A DNA stretch of 56,486 nucleotides from Akkermansiaceae bacterium UBA6138 (GTDB lineage: Bacteria; Verrucomicrobiota; Verrucomicrobiia; Verrucomicrobiales; DEV007). Location of the stretch: the NCBI GenBank assembly GCA_002422425.1, contig DIVG01000029.1, positions 35,492 through 91,977 on the forward strand, in the 5' to 3' direction. Below, piece by piece: positions 35,600 to 44,280 of the stretch. Position 1 is the first letter of the stretch. Every line of letters starts with the position of its first letter. The notes under the pieces are model-generated. The model was not told the origin of the DNA and made no database searches. It saw only the letters and a program-made list of their open reading frames with translations. The translations under genes and the position numbers were made by a program.

Positions 35600-37281
35600 T
35601 GCGAGTCGTCTGCGCCAGTCTTTTGTCTTTGCTTTTCTTCTCCATCCTTGCGGTCGGGGAGGAAAAGCCGGCTCTCGACGGGATCTGGATGATGGGGCAG
35701 TCGCTTGGGGACGGCTCCGAATCGCTCCCGCTCGTGACGCCGAACGACACGGGATGGGGGAACTTCGCCTTCAAACGCGGTGTCCGCACCTGGCTGCCCG
35801 GGCCCGACGCGGCCAGGCCTGAACAACGTCCGGCCGATCAATTTGCCCTCGTCCCCCTGCGGGCCGAGGCGAATGGCGGTCTAGGCGAGACGGTGGCGAA
35901 CGGGCTCGCCGATCATCTCAAGTCGGCGCTGGTTGCGAAGGGAAATACCCCTGACAAAAGCACGTCTCCCCATTTCCTCGTCGCCTTTGCCGGACAAGGT
36001 GGACGGCAAATTCAGGAGCTCTCCCCCGCCGACCTCTCCATCGATCCCCGCACGCCCGAGTCGCGGCGTCACGGCGGAGGCTATTACCGCACCAGTCTCG
36101 ACGACGCGAGGCGGGCGGTCGAGCAGGTCGCAGCTCGCGGGATGTCGTTCCGGATCGCGGCTCTTTACTGGATGCAGGGCGAGGGGAATGGCGGACCCAC
36201 CGGCGGCATCGTGCCGACTCGTTGGGATGCGGAGATCCCGCGTCCGGCCGGACTCGAATGGTATCGCGATCAACTCATCGCTTACCGGGAACAATGGTCG
36301 ACCGATCTTGCGGCCATCACCGGCCAGCAGGGAGAGATCCCGATGTTCACCTACCAGACTCTCGGTCCGGCGGGCGAGGCACAGTTGATGGCAGCCGATG
36401 CCGATCCACAGATCCATCTCGTCGGTCCTCATTACGCCGTGCCCAGTGCGCTTAACAGCCGCAAGCGGGACGGCAGGGTGGGGGACGCGATCCATCTCTC
36501 CGCCGACGGCGAGCGCTGGTGGGGCGAGCAGGTGGGAAAAGTGATGCACCGCGTCCTCCATCTCGACGAAGATTGGGAACCGCTCCGACCGCGCCGCGCG
36601 ATTCTCGATGAAAAGCGCGAGAGTGTCCTCATCGACTTCCTCGTGCCGCGTCCGCCGCTCGTCATCGACACCACTTTTCTGCCGCGACAGGAGCTCGCGG
36701 TTCAAGATGGTTTCTCCTCGCTTGCCGGATTTCAGGTCCGCAGTAGCGCAGGCGGAACTCTCGCCCTGACTGCGATCAGCTTGGACGGTCCCGATCGCGT
36801 TCGCATCCGATTGGCAAAGCCCATGCCTGCGGGGGAGTCATGGACGGTGAGCTACGGCCACCCCGCCACCTCCGCGCTCGGGAAGATCGCCGCGCTACGT
36901 TCCTCATCCGAAACAGAGGGGGAAATTCTCCTGACAGATGACTATTCCAATGAACTGCGCGTCCTTGTCAACGAAGGGGCCTTCTTCGTGACCGGTCTTT
37001 CCGCCGGAAAACCCGTCCGTGTTCCGATTCGTAAGGTCGCTTTGGAGGACGGCGTCAGCGCGCTGCGCTATGATCCGCGCGAATGGCGTGACGGGACGCC
37101 TTTCGAGACCGGCATGGCGATCACCGCCCAGCGCTCCAGCAGCTATGGAAATCTTCGGGACTCGGATGCAGAGCCAGCCATCTTTTCCTTTGCCGACGAA
37201 GCCTACGGCATCCGCGCCGGACAGCCTTATCCCTTGTGGAACTGGTGTGTGTTGTTTTCGGGGTTCGGCGCGGGTGAATAA
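35599..37281 (+). CDS. SASA-family carbohydrate esterase (sialate O-acetylesterase-like)
   Basis: A 560-residue exported SGNH-type esterase of the SASA/DUF303 group. The signal peptide is VVCASLLSLLFFSILAVG. Block I is IWMMGQSLGDG (Ser nucleophile in GQSL), LVAFAGQGGRQIQ lies mid-domain, YWMQGEGNGG is the conserved Gln-Gly-Glu block, and AIHLSADGERWWGEQ carries the catalytic His. Such enzymes remove O-acetyl groups from sialic acids or plant/algal polysaccharides. The C-terminal ~200 residues are beta-rich and unassigned. The ATG at 35599 overlaps the preceding stop; GTG 35596 is an alternative. It fits with the sialidase-like gene that follows. Confidence 0.85.
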   Translation: MRVVCASLLSLLFFSILAVGEEKPALDGIWMMGQSLGDGSESLPLVTPNDTGWGNFAFKRGVRTWLPGPDAARPEQRPADQFALVPLRAEANGGLGETVANGLADHLKSALVAKGNTPDKSTSPHFLVAFAGQGGRQIQELSPADLSIDPRTPESRRHGGGYYRTSLDDARRAVEQVAARGMSFRIAALYWMQGEGNGGPTGGIVPTRWDAEIPRPAGLEWYRDQLIAYREQWSTDLAAITGQQGEIPMFTYQTLGPAGEAQLMAADADPQIHLVGPHYAVPSALNSRKRDGRVGDAIHLSADGERWWGEQVGKVMHRVLHLDEDWEPLRPRRAILDEKRESVLIDFLVPRPPLVIDTTFLPRQELAVQDGFSSLAGFQVRSSAGGTLALTAISLDGPDRVRIRLAKPMPAGESWTVSYGHPATSALGKIAALRSSSETEGEILLTDDYSNELRVLVNEGAFFVTGLSAGKPVRVPIRKVALEDGVSALRYDPREWRDGTPFETGMAITAQRSSSYGNLRDSDAEPAIFSFADEAYGIRAGQPYPLWNWCVLFSGFGAGE

Positions 37282-37314
37282 CTCTGTCTTTCCCGTCTTT
37301 CCCGCGGCAGGGAA

Positions 37315-37363
37315 GGGGGCTTGCCAAGCCCCCACCTCACCAGGCCGGGACTTGGCAAGTCCC
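37315..37363. repeat. Pair of related perfect hairpins
   Basis: GGGGGCTTGCCAAGCCCCC (37315-37333) and GGGACTTGGCAAGTCCC (37347-37363) are each near-complete palindromes around a single central base, sharing the core CTTG-CAAG. They lie 13 bp apart between the esterase and sialidase genes. There is no U-run, so they are more like a REP-type intergenic element, or a transcript-stabilising structure, than a terminator. Confidence 0.6.
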
Positions 37364-37472
37364 GTTCCTTGTTCTCACCGGCATCGCGCCGAGGAGTCGA
37401 CTGGAGTTGATCCCGATGGACAATCCATTCTATTCTCTAAGCGCCTCCATTTGGCTCAAGCTGATCGATACC

Positions 37473-38666
37473 ATGACACCCCAAGCCACCTCTCCCCGTC
37501 GCCATTTCCTCAAAACCTCCGCCGCTCTCGCCGCCGGGGCAGTCATCACAGGACCACGATTCCTCTCCGCTGCGGGAGCGACGATCCTCGAGACCAAAAT
37601 CATTTCCAATCAGCCCGACTATTACCACGGCTGGTCGACGGTGGCGAGACGGGCCAACGGCGAGCTCTGGCTCACCTGGTCGGGCGGTCGCGTTTCGCAC
37701 GTGTGCCCCTTCGGCCAAGTCGTCGCGATGACCTCGCGGGATGAAGGCGAGACCTGGACCTGGCCCCGCGTCCTCCTCGACAGCGCCATCGACGACCGCG
37801 ACTCGGGCGTGCTCGAGACCGCGAAGGGGACTCTCATCGCCTCGACCTTCACCTCGCTCGCCTACGAATCCTATTTCGGGAAAAAGCAGATCTTCACCGA
37901 GTTGACCAAAGGCGGCTGGCAGACCGCGGAACTCGCCGGCGAGGAATACGAACGCTGGCGCGCCTGCCACGAGCGCCTCAGCGCCGAGGAGCGCCAGGCC
38001 GATCTCGGCGAGTGGATCATTCGCTCCACCGACGGCGGCGCGACCTGGTCGGCACGCATTCCCACGATCGTGAACAGCCCGCACGGACCGACCCAGTTGA
38101 AGGACGGTCGTCTCTTCTACGCCGGCAAACAGCTCTGGACAGAGGACAAAAAAATCGGCGTATCCGTCTCCGACGATGACGGGCTGACGTGGTCGTGGCT
38201 TTCCGACATCCCGACACGGGCCGGAGACGACGCGACGAAGAGCTATCATGAACTCCATGCGGTCGAGGCTGACGACGGGACGATCATCGCCCAGATCCGA
38301 AACCATAATAAAGCCGAGTCCGGCTGGACCCTCCAGACCGAGTCGAAGGATGGCGGCAAGACCTGGACCGAGCCGCATCCGATCACCTTCGGCCTGCCTT
38401 CGCATTTGCTCAAGCTCCGCGACGGGCGCCTTCTCATGAGCTACGGCCATCGCCGCGCGCCCTTCGGCAACCAGGCCCGGGTCAGCAGCGATCATGGAAA
38501 GACCTGGGGCGAGGCGATCATCATCTCCGGCGACGGTATCGGCGGCGACCTCGGTTACCCCAGTACCGTCGAACTCACCGACGGCACCTTGCTCACCGTC
38601 TGGTATGAGTCCATGACCGGACATAAACACGCCGTGCTGCGCCAGGCGAAGTGGCGGCTGGAGTGA
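37473..38666 (+). CDS. Tat-exported sialidase-like beta-propeller (Asp-box protein)
   Basis: A 397-residue protein from ATG 37473, chosen because it places the twin-arginine signal PRRHFLKTSAALAAGAV at the N-terminus; 37407 is an upstream alternative. Five Asp boxes are visible: SRDEGETW, STDGGATW, SDDDGLTW, SKDGGKTW and SSDHGKTW, typical of BNR/sialidase six-bladed propellers. SGGRVSHVCPFG near the start and PSTVELTDGTLLTVWYES near the end are the usual first and last strands of exo-alpha-sialidases. A true sialidase needs an Arg triad, which I cannot place with certainty, so specificity is open. It ends the glycan operon. Confidence 0.82.
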   Translation: MTPQATSPRRHFLKTSAALAAGAVITGPRFLSAAGATILETKIISNQPDYYHGWSTVARRANGELWLTWSGGRVSHVCPFGQVVAMTSRDEGETWTWPRVLLDSAIDDRDSGVLETAKGTLIASTFTSLAYESYFGKKQIFTELTKGGWQTAELAGEEYERWRACHERLSAEERQADLGEWIIRSTDGGATWSARIPTIVNSPHGPTQLKDGRLFYAGKQLWTEDKKIGVSVSDDDGLTWSWLSDIPTRAGDDATKSYHELHAVEADDGTIIAQIRNHNKAESGWTLQTESKDGGKTWTEPHPITFGLPSHLLKLRDGRLLMSYGHRRAPFGNQARVSSDHGKTWGEAIIISGDGIGGDLGYPSTVELTDGTLLTVWYESMTGHKHAVLRQAKWRLE

Positions 38667-38701
38667 GGTCTTCCCGGTATCCCGGCCGGGGGGGCCTTGA
38701 G

Positions 38702-39856
38702 TCAGAACAACTCACCTGCCCAAAGCATCGTGAGGAAGTCGGCCACGGAGAGGATTTCGATTTCATCGCTCGTCCTGCGGCTCTTCGGCTCACGAGACAC
38801 GACGATTTTGCGTCCCAGGGCAGGGTGCTCCTCTTTCAGTTCTCGCAGCCCCTTCAAATGATTTGTTTGCACGGCTGTGGACGACTTGCACTCGATGATA
38901 CACTCGAGGTCGTTGACGATGAAATCCACCTCCGCACCGCTGCTCAATCGCCAGAAGCTGAACTCGGCAAAGCGCTCGCGGTAGGAGTTGTAGCAGCGCA
39001 GTTCGTGGAACACCCAATTCTCGAAGGCCTTGCCAAACAACTCGCTGCCCGGTTCCAACGTCCCGCGCCGTGCGAGAAAGTTCACCACCCCCACGTCGTG
39101 GAAGTAGAATTTATCCGCCAGCGAGAGCCGCCGTTTCGGACGCTTGCGGTAGGGGGAGAGCATCCGCGCCAGGAGAGTGTCGGAGAGGATTTCGAAGTAG
39201 CCTCTCACCGTTTCCCGCGAGACCCCCAGTTCCCGCCCGATCGAGGTGAAGTTTACCTGCTCGGTGTCCGTCAGCGCCGCCGCGTTGAGAAACTCGGAGA
39301 ACGGAGGCAGGTTCCGCACCAGGCCTTCGGCCATGACTTCCTCCTTCAGATAGTCCGCCACATAGGCGTTCAGCAGCGGGCGCGGGCGTTCCGAGCCATG
39401 GATACGCGGCAAGGTTCCGTGATTCAGGATCCGCAGGAGATCAAAGTCCGTGCCCAGTTCATGCGCCGAGAGTCCATACAATTCCCGTCGCAAGGCCCGG
39501 CCTCCGAGCAGATTGCCGTGCCCTCGCTTCAGTTTGCGCGCGCTCGAACCGCAGAGGGCAAAATGAATCCCGGCATTCTCATGCAGCCAATGGATTTCGT
39601 CGAGCAGTGCCGGGACTTTCTGCACTTCATCCACGACCACAAATCCCGCTCCGCTGCGGGCCAACTCCTCCCGCAACAATTCGGGACGCGTCGCGTAGCG
39701 GCGGAACTCGTCCGCCTTCAACAAGTCGATCCACACCTCGCCGGAGTAACGCTCCCGCAACAAGGTCGTTTTGCCCGATTGACGAGGCCCCCAGAGGAAA
39801 AAGGTTTCTTTTCCCGGCTCGGGCAGCTTGAGGGCTCTTGGGATTTCCGCGATCAC
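38702..39856 (-). CDS. AAA ATPase with DUF4143 domain
   Basis: About 384 residues from GTG 39856 (a TTG at 39883 would add nine). Walker A is LWGPRQSGKTTLL near residue 25 and Walker B is FVVVDEVQKVP. FALCGSSARKLKRGHGNLL is the sensor region, and the second half carries the DUF4143 domain: REYL-like TSIGRELGVSRETV helix-turn-helix, FHDVGVVNFLA, GKAFENWVFHEL, and the nuclease-like end AEVDFIVNDLECIIECKSS. The D-x-E-x-K pattern is that of restriction-endonuclease folds. These ATPases are widespread and mobile, and their role is unclear (possibly toxin/antitoxin or defence linked). A near-perfect palindrome covers the start. Confidence 0.85.
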   Translation of the reverse strand: MIAEIPRALKLPEPGKETFFLWGPRQSGKTTLLRERYSGEVWIDLLKADEFRRYATRPELLREELARSGAGFVVVDEVQKVPALLDEIHWLHENAGIHFALCGSSARKLKRGHGNLLGGRALRRELYGLSAHELGTDFDLLRILNHGTLPRIHGSERPRPLLNAYVADYLKEEVMAEGLVRNLPPFSEFLNAAALTDTEQVNFTSIGRELGVSRETVRGYFEILSDTLLARMLSPYRKRPKRRLSLADKFYFHDVGVVNFLARRGTLEPGSELFGKAFENWVFHELRCYNSYRERFAEFSFWRLSSGAEVDFIVNDLECIIECKSSTAVQTNHLKGLRELKEEHPALGRKIVVSREPKSRRTSDEIEILSVADFLTMLWAGELF

Positions 39857-39887
39857 TAATTGCAAATTACATGTAATTCGCAATTAG
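39856..39887. promoter_or_regulatory. Near-perfect 32-bp palindrome at the AAA ATPase start
   Basis: The left half is CTAATTGCAAATTACA and the right half is TGTAATTCGCAATTAG; only one base pair breaks perfect symmetry. It is AT-rich in GC-rich surroundings, covers the TTG start candidate (39883) and ends at the GTG candidate (39856). It looks like an operator bound by a dimer or by the gene's own product, or an mRNA hairpin covering the initiation site. Confidence 0.65.
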
Positions 39888-39969
39888 ACAACCCGAGTTG
39901 CATCACGGGAAAGGGGCGTCTCCGACATGGGAGCGCTCGCGTGGACGGGTATCTTCGGGGCGCGTCCGT

Positions 39970-41983
39970 TCACCGCGCTTGTTTTACTTTTCTGTTTTGT
40001 TCGTATTTCCGACGGTTCTCGAGGGAATTTTGCGCAAAGGTCTCGAGTCTTGCTGCGATCTCATCGGGTAAGCCGGATTCAGCAATGAGTTCGAGGGCTC
40101 GGGCCGGTTCATGTGTGCTGAGCTTTCGAAGAGAGGATTCCAGGCCGTCGGCTCGGATCACAGGATTCGCGACCTGTTGAAAAAGTCGCACGGCCCGTTC
40201 ATAGCGGACTCCGTCGATCTGCGGGGTTCCGCGATACACCAGGAAATCATTGGCCAGTTCGCGGAGTCCGGCGTCGCGCGCGAGATCGGGAGCGAGGCCG
40301 AGCAGCCACTTCTCTGCCTCATCGCGTTTCTCCTCGGGGAAGTGCCTGGCACTCTGCTCCACCGCATAGACGCGGAATTCACTTTCGGGAATGGCGGCGA
40401 CGTAGGCGCGAGCGTCACCCGGTGACTCCCGCAACCACGAGGCGAGGGCAAAGGTCGCGATTTTGATGCTTTCCTGGTCGGGCAGGCCCGCCGCCCAGGT
40501 GAGGGCTTCCTTCGGATCGACACGCGCCCATGCGGTCGCGATGGAGGTCATGGTGTTCTCGCGCGATGTGGGAAGATCTGAGAGAAGATCGAGGACCTCG
40601 TTCACGGATTCCCGTGTCCAGGTTTCGGGCCCGAGATGATCGTCCGCGTTGGACCGTCTCTGGAAAGTGTTGAACCAGGCTTGAGCCTCCGTTTTGGATT
40701 TCGGTGGCCATGTTTTCGGCAGGTCAGCGATGGTGGCGGGTGGCGAGGTTGTCGGGACGTGGATGAATTCGGGGAATTCATCGGCGAAGACGAGAGATGC
40801 CTCTTCCTCTGGTTTCAATCCCAGGAGTTTCAAGGGCGCGGCATTCGCGAGGAGTTCACGGTCCTGCCGACGGATCCAGGAGAGCAGTGTGTCAGGAAAA
40901 CGGGTCGCCGTGAGATCGAGAAACTGGCGGACAAGACGAATGGATGCCTCCGAACCATCAAACTGAGCGGAAACATAGGCACCCGCCGAGTCGGGATTGC
41001 GGCTCAGCCAATCGCTCAAGATCAGATTGGAAAACGACTCGGGACGTTTCAAATCCCTCCGTGACGCCGCCCAGTCAAGGGCTTTAGCCGGGTCGAGCCG
41101 ATCGGCGAAGACGAATTTGATGATGAAGCGATTCCGCAAGGCGACATCCCGGAATTCGGAGAGCGACTCGAGAAGATCGCCTGCGGTGTTTGCGGGCAGG
41201 TCGGTCATTTCAAAGAGGTATTCGAGATCACCGCTTCCCCGCCGGAGTGGTTCGCGCCTGCGCCCACGCCAGCGCTGCCTCGGGATCGATCGCTGCGTAG
41301 CGGGCCGCGACCTCGGCGTGGACGGAGGCAACTTCGCGGAGGGCGTTGGTTCCCGCTATCCGATCATCGGCCTTGAGGTCCTCGCGCAGCGCGAAGCGGT
41401 CTAGCCAGGAGAGCGCGGCGAGTGGATCGGCCCCGGAGAGACAAAGGCTCGCCGAGCCGAGCTCATGCTCGACGGATGGACCTCGATCAGTCATTGCCAC
41501 CGCCGCCGTTAGAAATTCACTCGGAGCGGCAAAAGCGACCTCTCGACGTAGCAACTGGGTCGCCGTGGCTTCGTCCGCAAAAACGCGGCTCATCAAGCGA
41601 TCGGGATCGATTTCCAGCCACACTTGAACGGGTTCCCGTGCGCGACGTTCTCCGCTGGATTCCTCGAAGGAACTCACGAGGCCGACCTGATCTTCCCTCA
41701 AGCAACGCTCGAGCAAGCTCCGGTGGGCCAGTAGCGAATCGAGATCCGGTCAGCGTCGGTCGGCGAGTTCCTCGTAGAGCGCGACCAATCCCACGGTCGG
41801 AGTCGCCTCGATGCGCGCTCGCAGTTTCGCAGCGTAATCCCGGATCTCCGGGGCAGGGGATGTTTTCTGCGGAGCGACCGCATCTGACTCAAGAGCCTGC
41901 TGATGCGTTAGCTGCCGAATACCCCAGCATCCGAGTCCGAAGCTCAGCAAGGCCGAAAGGATCACGAGCGAACGGGACAGCAT
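39970..41983 (-). pseudogene. Broken membrane-anchored repeat protein (stop plus frameshift)
   Basis: Three pieces of one protein lie in line. From ATG 41983 comes a membrane anchor (SLVILSALLSFGLGCWGI) and a domain ending VGLVALYEELADRR at an in-frame TGA (41750-41752). The same frame continues after that stop with PDLDSLLAHRSLLERCL and AALAWAQARTTPAGKR, which stops at 41228. A different frame takes over near 41240 with DLEYLFEMTDLPAN and runs to 39970. The body consists of ~35-residue helical repeats with a recurring A-L-x-W-A motif (KALDWAASRRD, EALTWAAGLPD), as in verrucomicrobial repeat proteins. The intact product would be about 670 residues. One nonsense codon and one frameshift make it a pseudogene unless they are sequencing errors. 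Confidence 0.75.
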
Positions 41984-42081
41984 CGCGGCACCTTAACCAA
42001 ACCCTAAGTGACGGGTCAAGCGCGGGGCCGAAAAATCTGCTGGCTTCCCTGAATCTGCTGGAGTAGTCCCAATGCCACCCC

Positions 42082-43350
42082 TCAAGCCGGGAGACGTTCG
42101 ATTTCGGCGCCGAGATTGATGAGCTTGTCATCAATGTGCTCGTAACCGCGGTCGATGTGGTAGACGCGCGAGATCTCGGTGTTGCCCTTTGCGGTAAGCG
42201 CGGAGAGGACAAGGGCGGCCGAGGCACGCAGGTCGCTCGCCATCACTGGCGCGGCGCTGAGTTGCCCGACCCCGTGGATGATCGCAGTGCCATCGTCGAC
42301 GGTGATGTCGGCACCCATGCGTTTCATCTCGGAAGCATGCATGAAACGCTGGGGGAAAATGGTGTCGCGCACGACGCTGGTGCCGGGAGTGACGGCAAAG
42401 AGCGAGCACATCTGCGCCTGCATGTCAGTGGGGAATCCCGGGTAGGGCTCGGTCGTGATATTGGCCCCGACAGGATTGGCGGCGCGGGAAACAGTCACGG
42501 TCGTTTTGGACACTTCGACAGTGCAACCGCAGCGGCGCAGCACTTCGGTGACACTGGTGAGGTGGTCGGGATTGACGCGGCGCAGAGTGATGCTCTCCTT
42601 CGCGGCCATGGCCCCGGCGACCATGAAGGTGCCTGCCTCGATGCGGTCGGGGATGACGGTGTGCTCGACGCCGCCCAGTTCACTGACACCTTCGATCTCG
42701 ATGCGGGGAGTGCCGGCTCCGGTGATCTTTGCGCCCATCGCGTTGAGGAAATCGGCGAGGTCGACGACTTCGGGTTCGCAAGCGGCTCCGGTGATGACGG
42801 TGGTGCCTTTCGCGAGGACGGCGGCCATCATGACGTTATCGGTGCCGAGCACGGTGGCACCGTGTTTGCCGCTCATGTCGATCACTTTTCCGGTGAGTCC
42901 GTAACGGGCCTCAAGATGAACGTTGCCGCCCTCGACGGTGGCTTCCGCACCCAGTCCCTCCAGCCCGCGCAGGTGAAGATCGATGGGGCGGTCACCGATG
43001 ACACACCCGCCGGGAAGGGAGACGCTCGCCCGATTGTGGCGGGCGAGGAGGGGACCCATGACACAGACCGAGGCGCGCATCTTGCGGACGAGGTCGTAGG
43101 GTGCCTCGTGGCTGCGAAGCTTTTCACAGCGAATCACAACGGTGCCGCTGGCGCGCTCGACTTCGGCTCCGAGGTTTTGCAGGATCTGCAGCATGTAATT
43201 GGTGTCCGAGACATCGGGAACCCGGCGGATGACACACTGTTCGCGAGTGAGGAGGGTCGCTGCCAGGATGGGGAGGGCGGCGTTCTTGGAACCGCTGATG
43301 TTGACACTCCCTTCGAGCTGAATCCCCCCGTGGACGATAAATTTTTCCAT
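42082..43350 (-). CDS. murA: UDP-N-acetylglucosamine 1-carboxyvinyltransferase
   Basis: A 422-residue enolpyruvyl transferase that commits UDP-GlcNAc to peptidoglycan synthesis. Evidence: GSVNISGSKNAALPILAATL at the N-terminus (the Lys-Asn substrate site), RKMRASVCVMGPLLAR, and the loop SLPGGCVIGDRPIDLHL with the catalytic Cys116. Cys rather than Asp here predicts the normal fosfomycin-reactive form. PYPGFPTDMQAQM and RFMHASEMKRMGADI follow as expected. It is full length. Upstream on the same strand, 63 bp before it, is prmC, so the two may be co-transcribed. Confidence 0.96.
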   Translation of the reverse strand: MEKFIVHGGIQLEGSVNISGSKNAALPILAATLLTREQCVIRRVPDVSDTNYMLQILQNLGAEVERASGTVVIRCEKLRSHEAPYDLVRKMRASVCVMGPLLARHNRASVSLPGGCVIGDRPIDLHLRGLEGLGAEATVEGGNVHLEARYGLTGKVIDMSGKHGATVLGTDNVMMAAVLAKGTTVITGAACEPEVVDLADFLNAMGAKITGAGTPRIEIEGVSELGGVEHTVIPDRIEAGTFMVAGAMAAKESITLRRVNPDHLTSVTEVLRRCGCTVEVSKTTVTVSRAANPVGANITTEPYPGFPTDMQAQMCSLFAVTPGTSVVRDTIFPQRFMHASEMKRMGADITVDDGTAIIHGVGQLSAAPVMASDLRASAALVLSALTAKGNTEISRVYHIDRGYEHIDDKLINLGAEIERLPA

Positions 43351-43413
43351 TTCGCTTTCCTGAAAATCCGGTTTGTCTAATAGTCGTGATCGATGGCGGG
43401 GATTCTACCTGTG

Positions 43414-44262
43414 TTATGCCGATTTGGTAGCAAAAAGAAAGCGCTCGATGCCAGCGAGGTCGGAGTGGATCTCGACAGATTGGAAGCCCGCCTCTTCGGC
43501 GCGCAGGCGCAGGGTTTCCGCCTGCCCGATCCCGAACTCCATCGCGATGAAGCCGCCGGGCTTCAGGTAGGCGGGTGCCTCCCGGAGGAACCGTTCCATG
43601 ATCTCGGTGCCGAGCGCCCCCCCGTATAGGGCAACGGCAGGGTCGCGCTGCACTTCACGGCTAAGGCTCGTCTCGTCGGCGGCGGGGATGTAGGGCAGGT
43701 TGGCTGCGATGAGGTCGAAGGATCCCTCGATCGCTGTGAAGAGATCACTCTCCAAGAAGCGGACCTCGCTGCCCTCGGGGAGAACGATAGTGTTTTCCTT
43801 CGCGAGGGAGAGGGCTTCGGGGGAAATGTCGGCAAGCGTTACGCTGACTCCTTTCCCCATGAGCCCGTGGGCGAGAGATAGCCCGATCACCCCGGAGCCG
43901 CAGCCGAGGTCGAGGATGGCGGAGTCGCGCGACCACTCCCGGGCGAGGAGCCGACGGGTGAGATCCTCGGTTTCAGGGCGGGGGATGAGGGCGCGTCCGT
44001 CGGTCTTGAAATCGAGGTCGCAGAATTCGACGGTTCCGAGGAGATGCTGGAGCGGTTCGCCGCGTCCGCGCCGTTTCGTGAGATCGCGCAGGTTTTCGAG
44101 AGCGCTCTCCGGGATGTCCCGGTCGAAGTCGATGTAGAGCTGCATGCGTCCCACCTTGATGACGTGCGCGATGAGCCACTCCATGTTGAGCCGGGCTTCT
44201 TCGACCCCGTGTTTTTGAAGGTATTCCGTTCCCTTTTTCAGGGTGTCGAGGATGGTCGCCAT
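43414..44262 (-). CDS. prmC: Release factor glutamine methyltransferase (PrmC/HemK)
   Basis: A 282-residue enzyme that methylates the GGQ glutamine of peptide release factors. The N-terminal helical domain is followed by PLQHLLGTVEFCDLDF and IPRPETEDL, both signatures of PrmC. The SAM site is ILDLGCGSGVIGLSLA. The catalytic NPPY motif reads ANLPYIP, with Leu for the first Pro, a deviation from the consensus. It lies between murA and a propeller gene, all on the minus strand. Confidence 0.92.
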   Translation of the reverse strand: MATILDTLKKGTEYLQKHGVEEARLNMEWLIAHVIKVGRMQLYIDFDRDIPESALENLRDLTKRRGRGEPLQHLLGTVEFCDLDFKTDGRALIPRPETEDLTRRLLAREWSRDSAILDLGCGSGVIGLSLAHGLMGKGVSVTLADISPEALSLAKENTIVLPEGSEVRFLESDLFTAIEGSFDLIAANLPYIPAADETSLSREVQRDPAVALYGGALGTEIMERFLREAPAYLKPGGFIAMEFGIGQAETLRLRAEEAGFQSVEIHSDLAGIERFLFATKSA

Positions 44263-44280
44263 GGTGCGGGGTCGGGTCCC

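Noticed and set aside
37437..38630. 397-codon minus-strand open frame opposite the sialidase gene
   Set aside because: The plus strand has a Tat signal and five Asp boxes; the antisense product has no recognisable motif.
42136..43380. 414-codon plus-strand open frame opposite murA
   Set aside because: Antisense to a clear MurA with intact motifs; its product is a Gly/Asp/Val-rich shadow typical of GC-rich complement frames.
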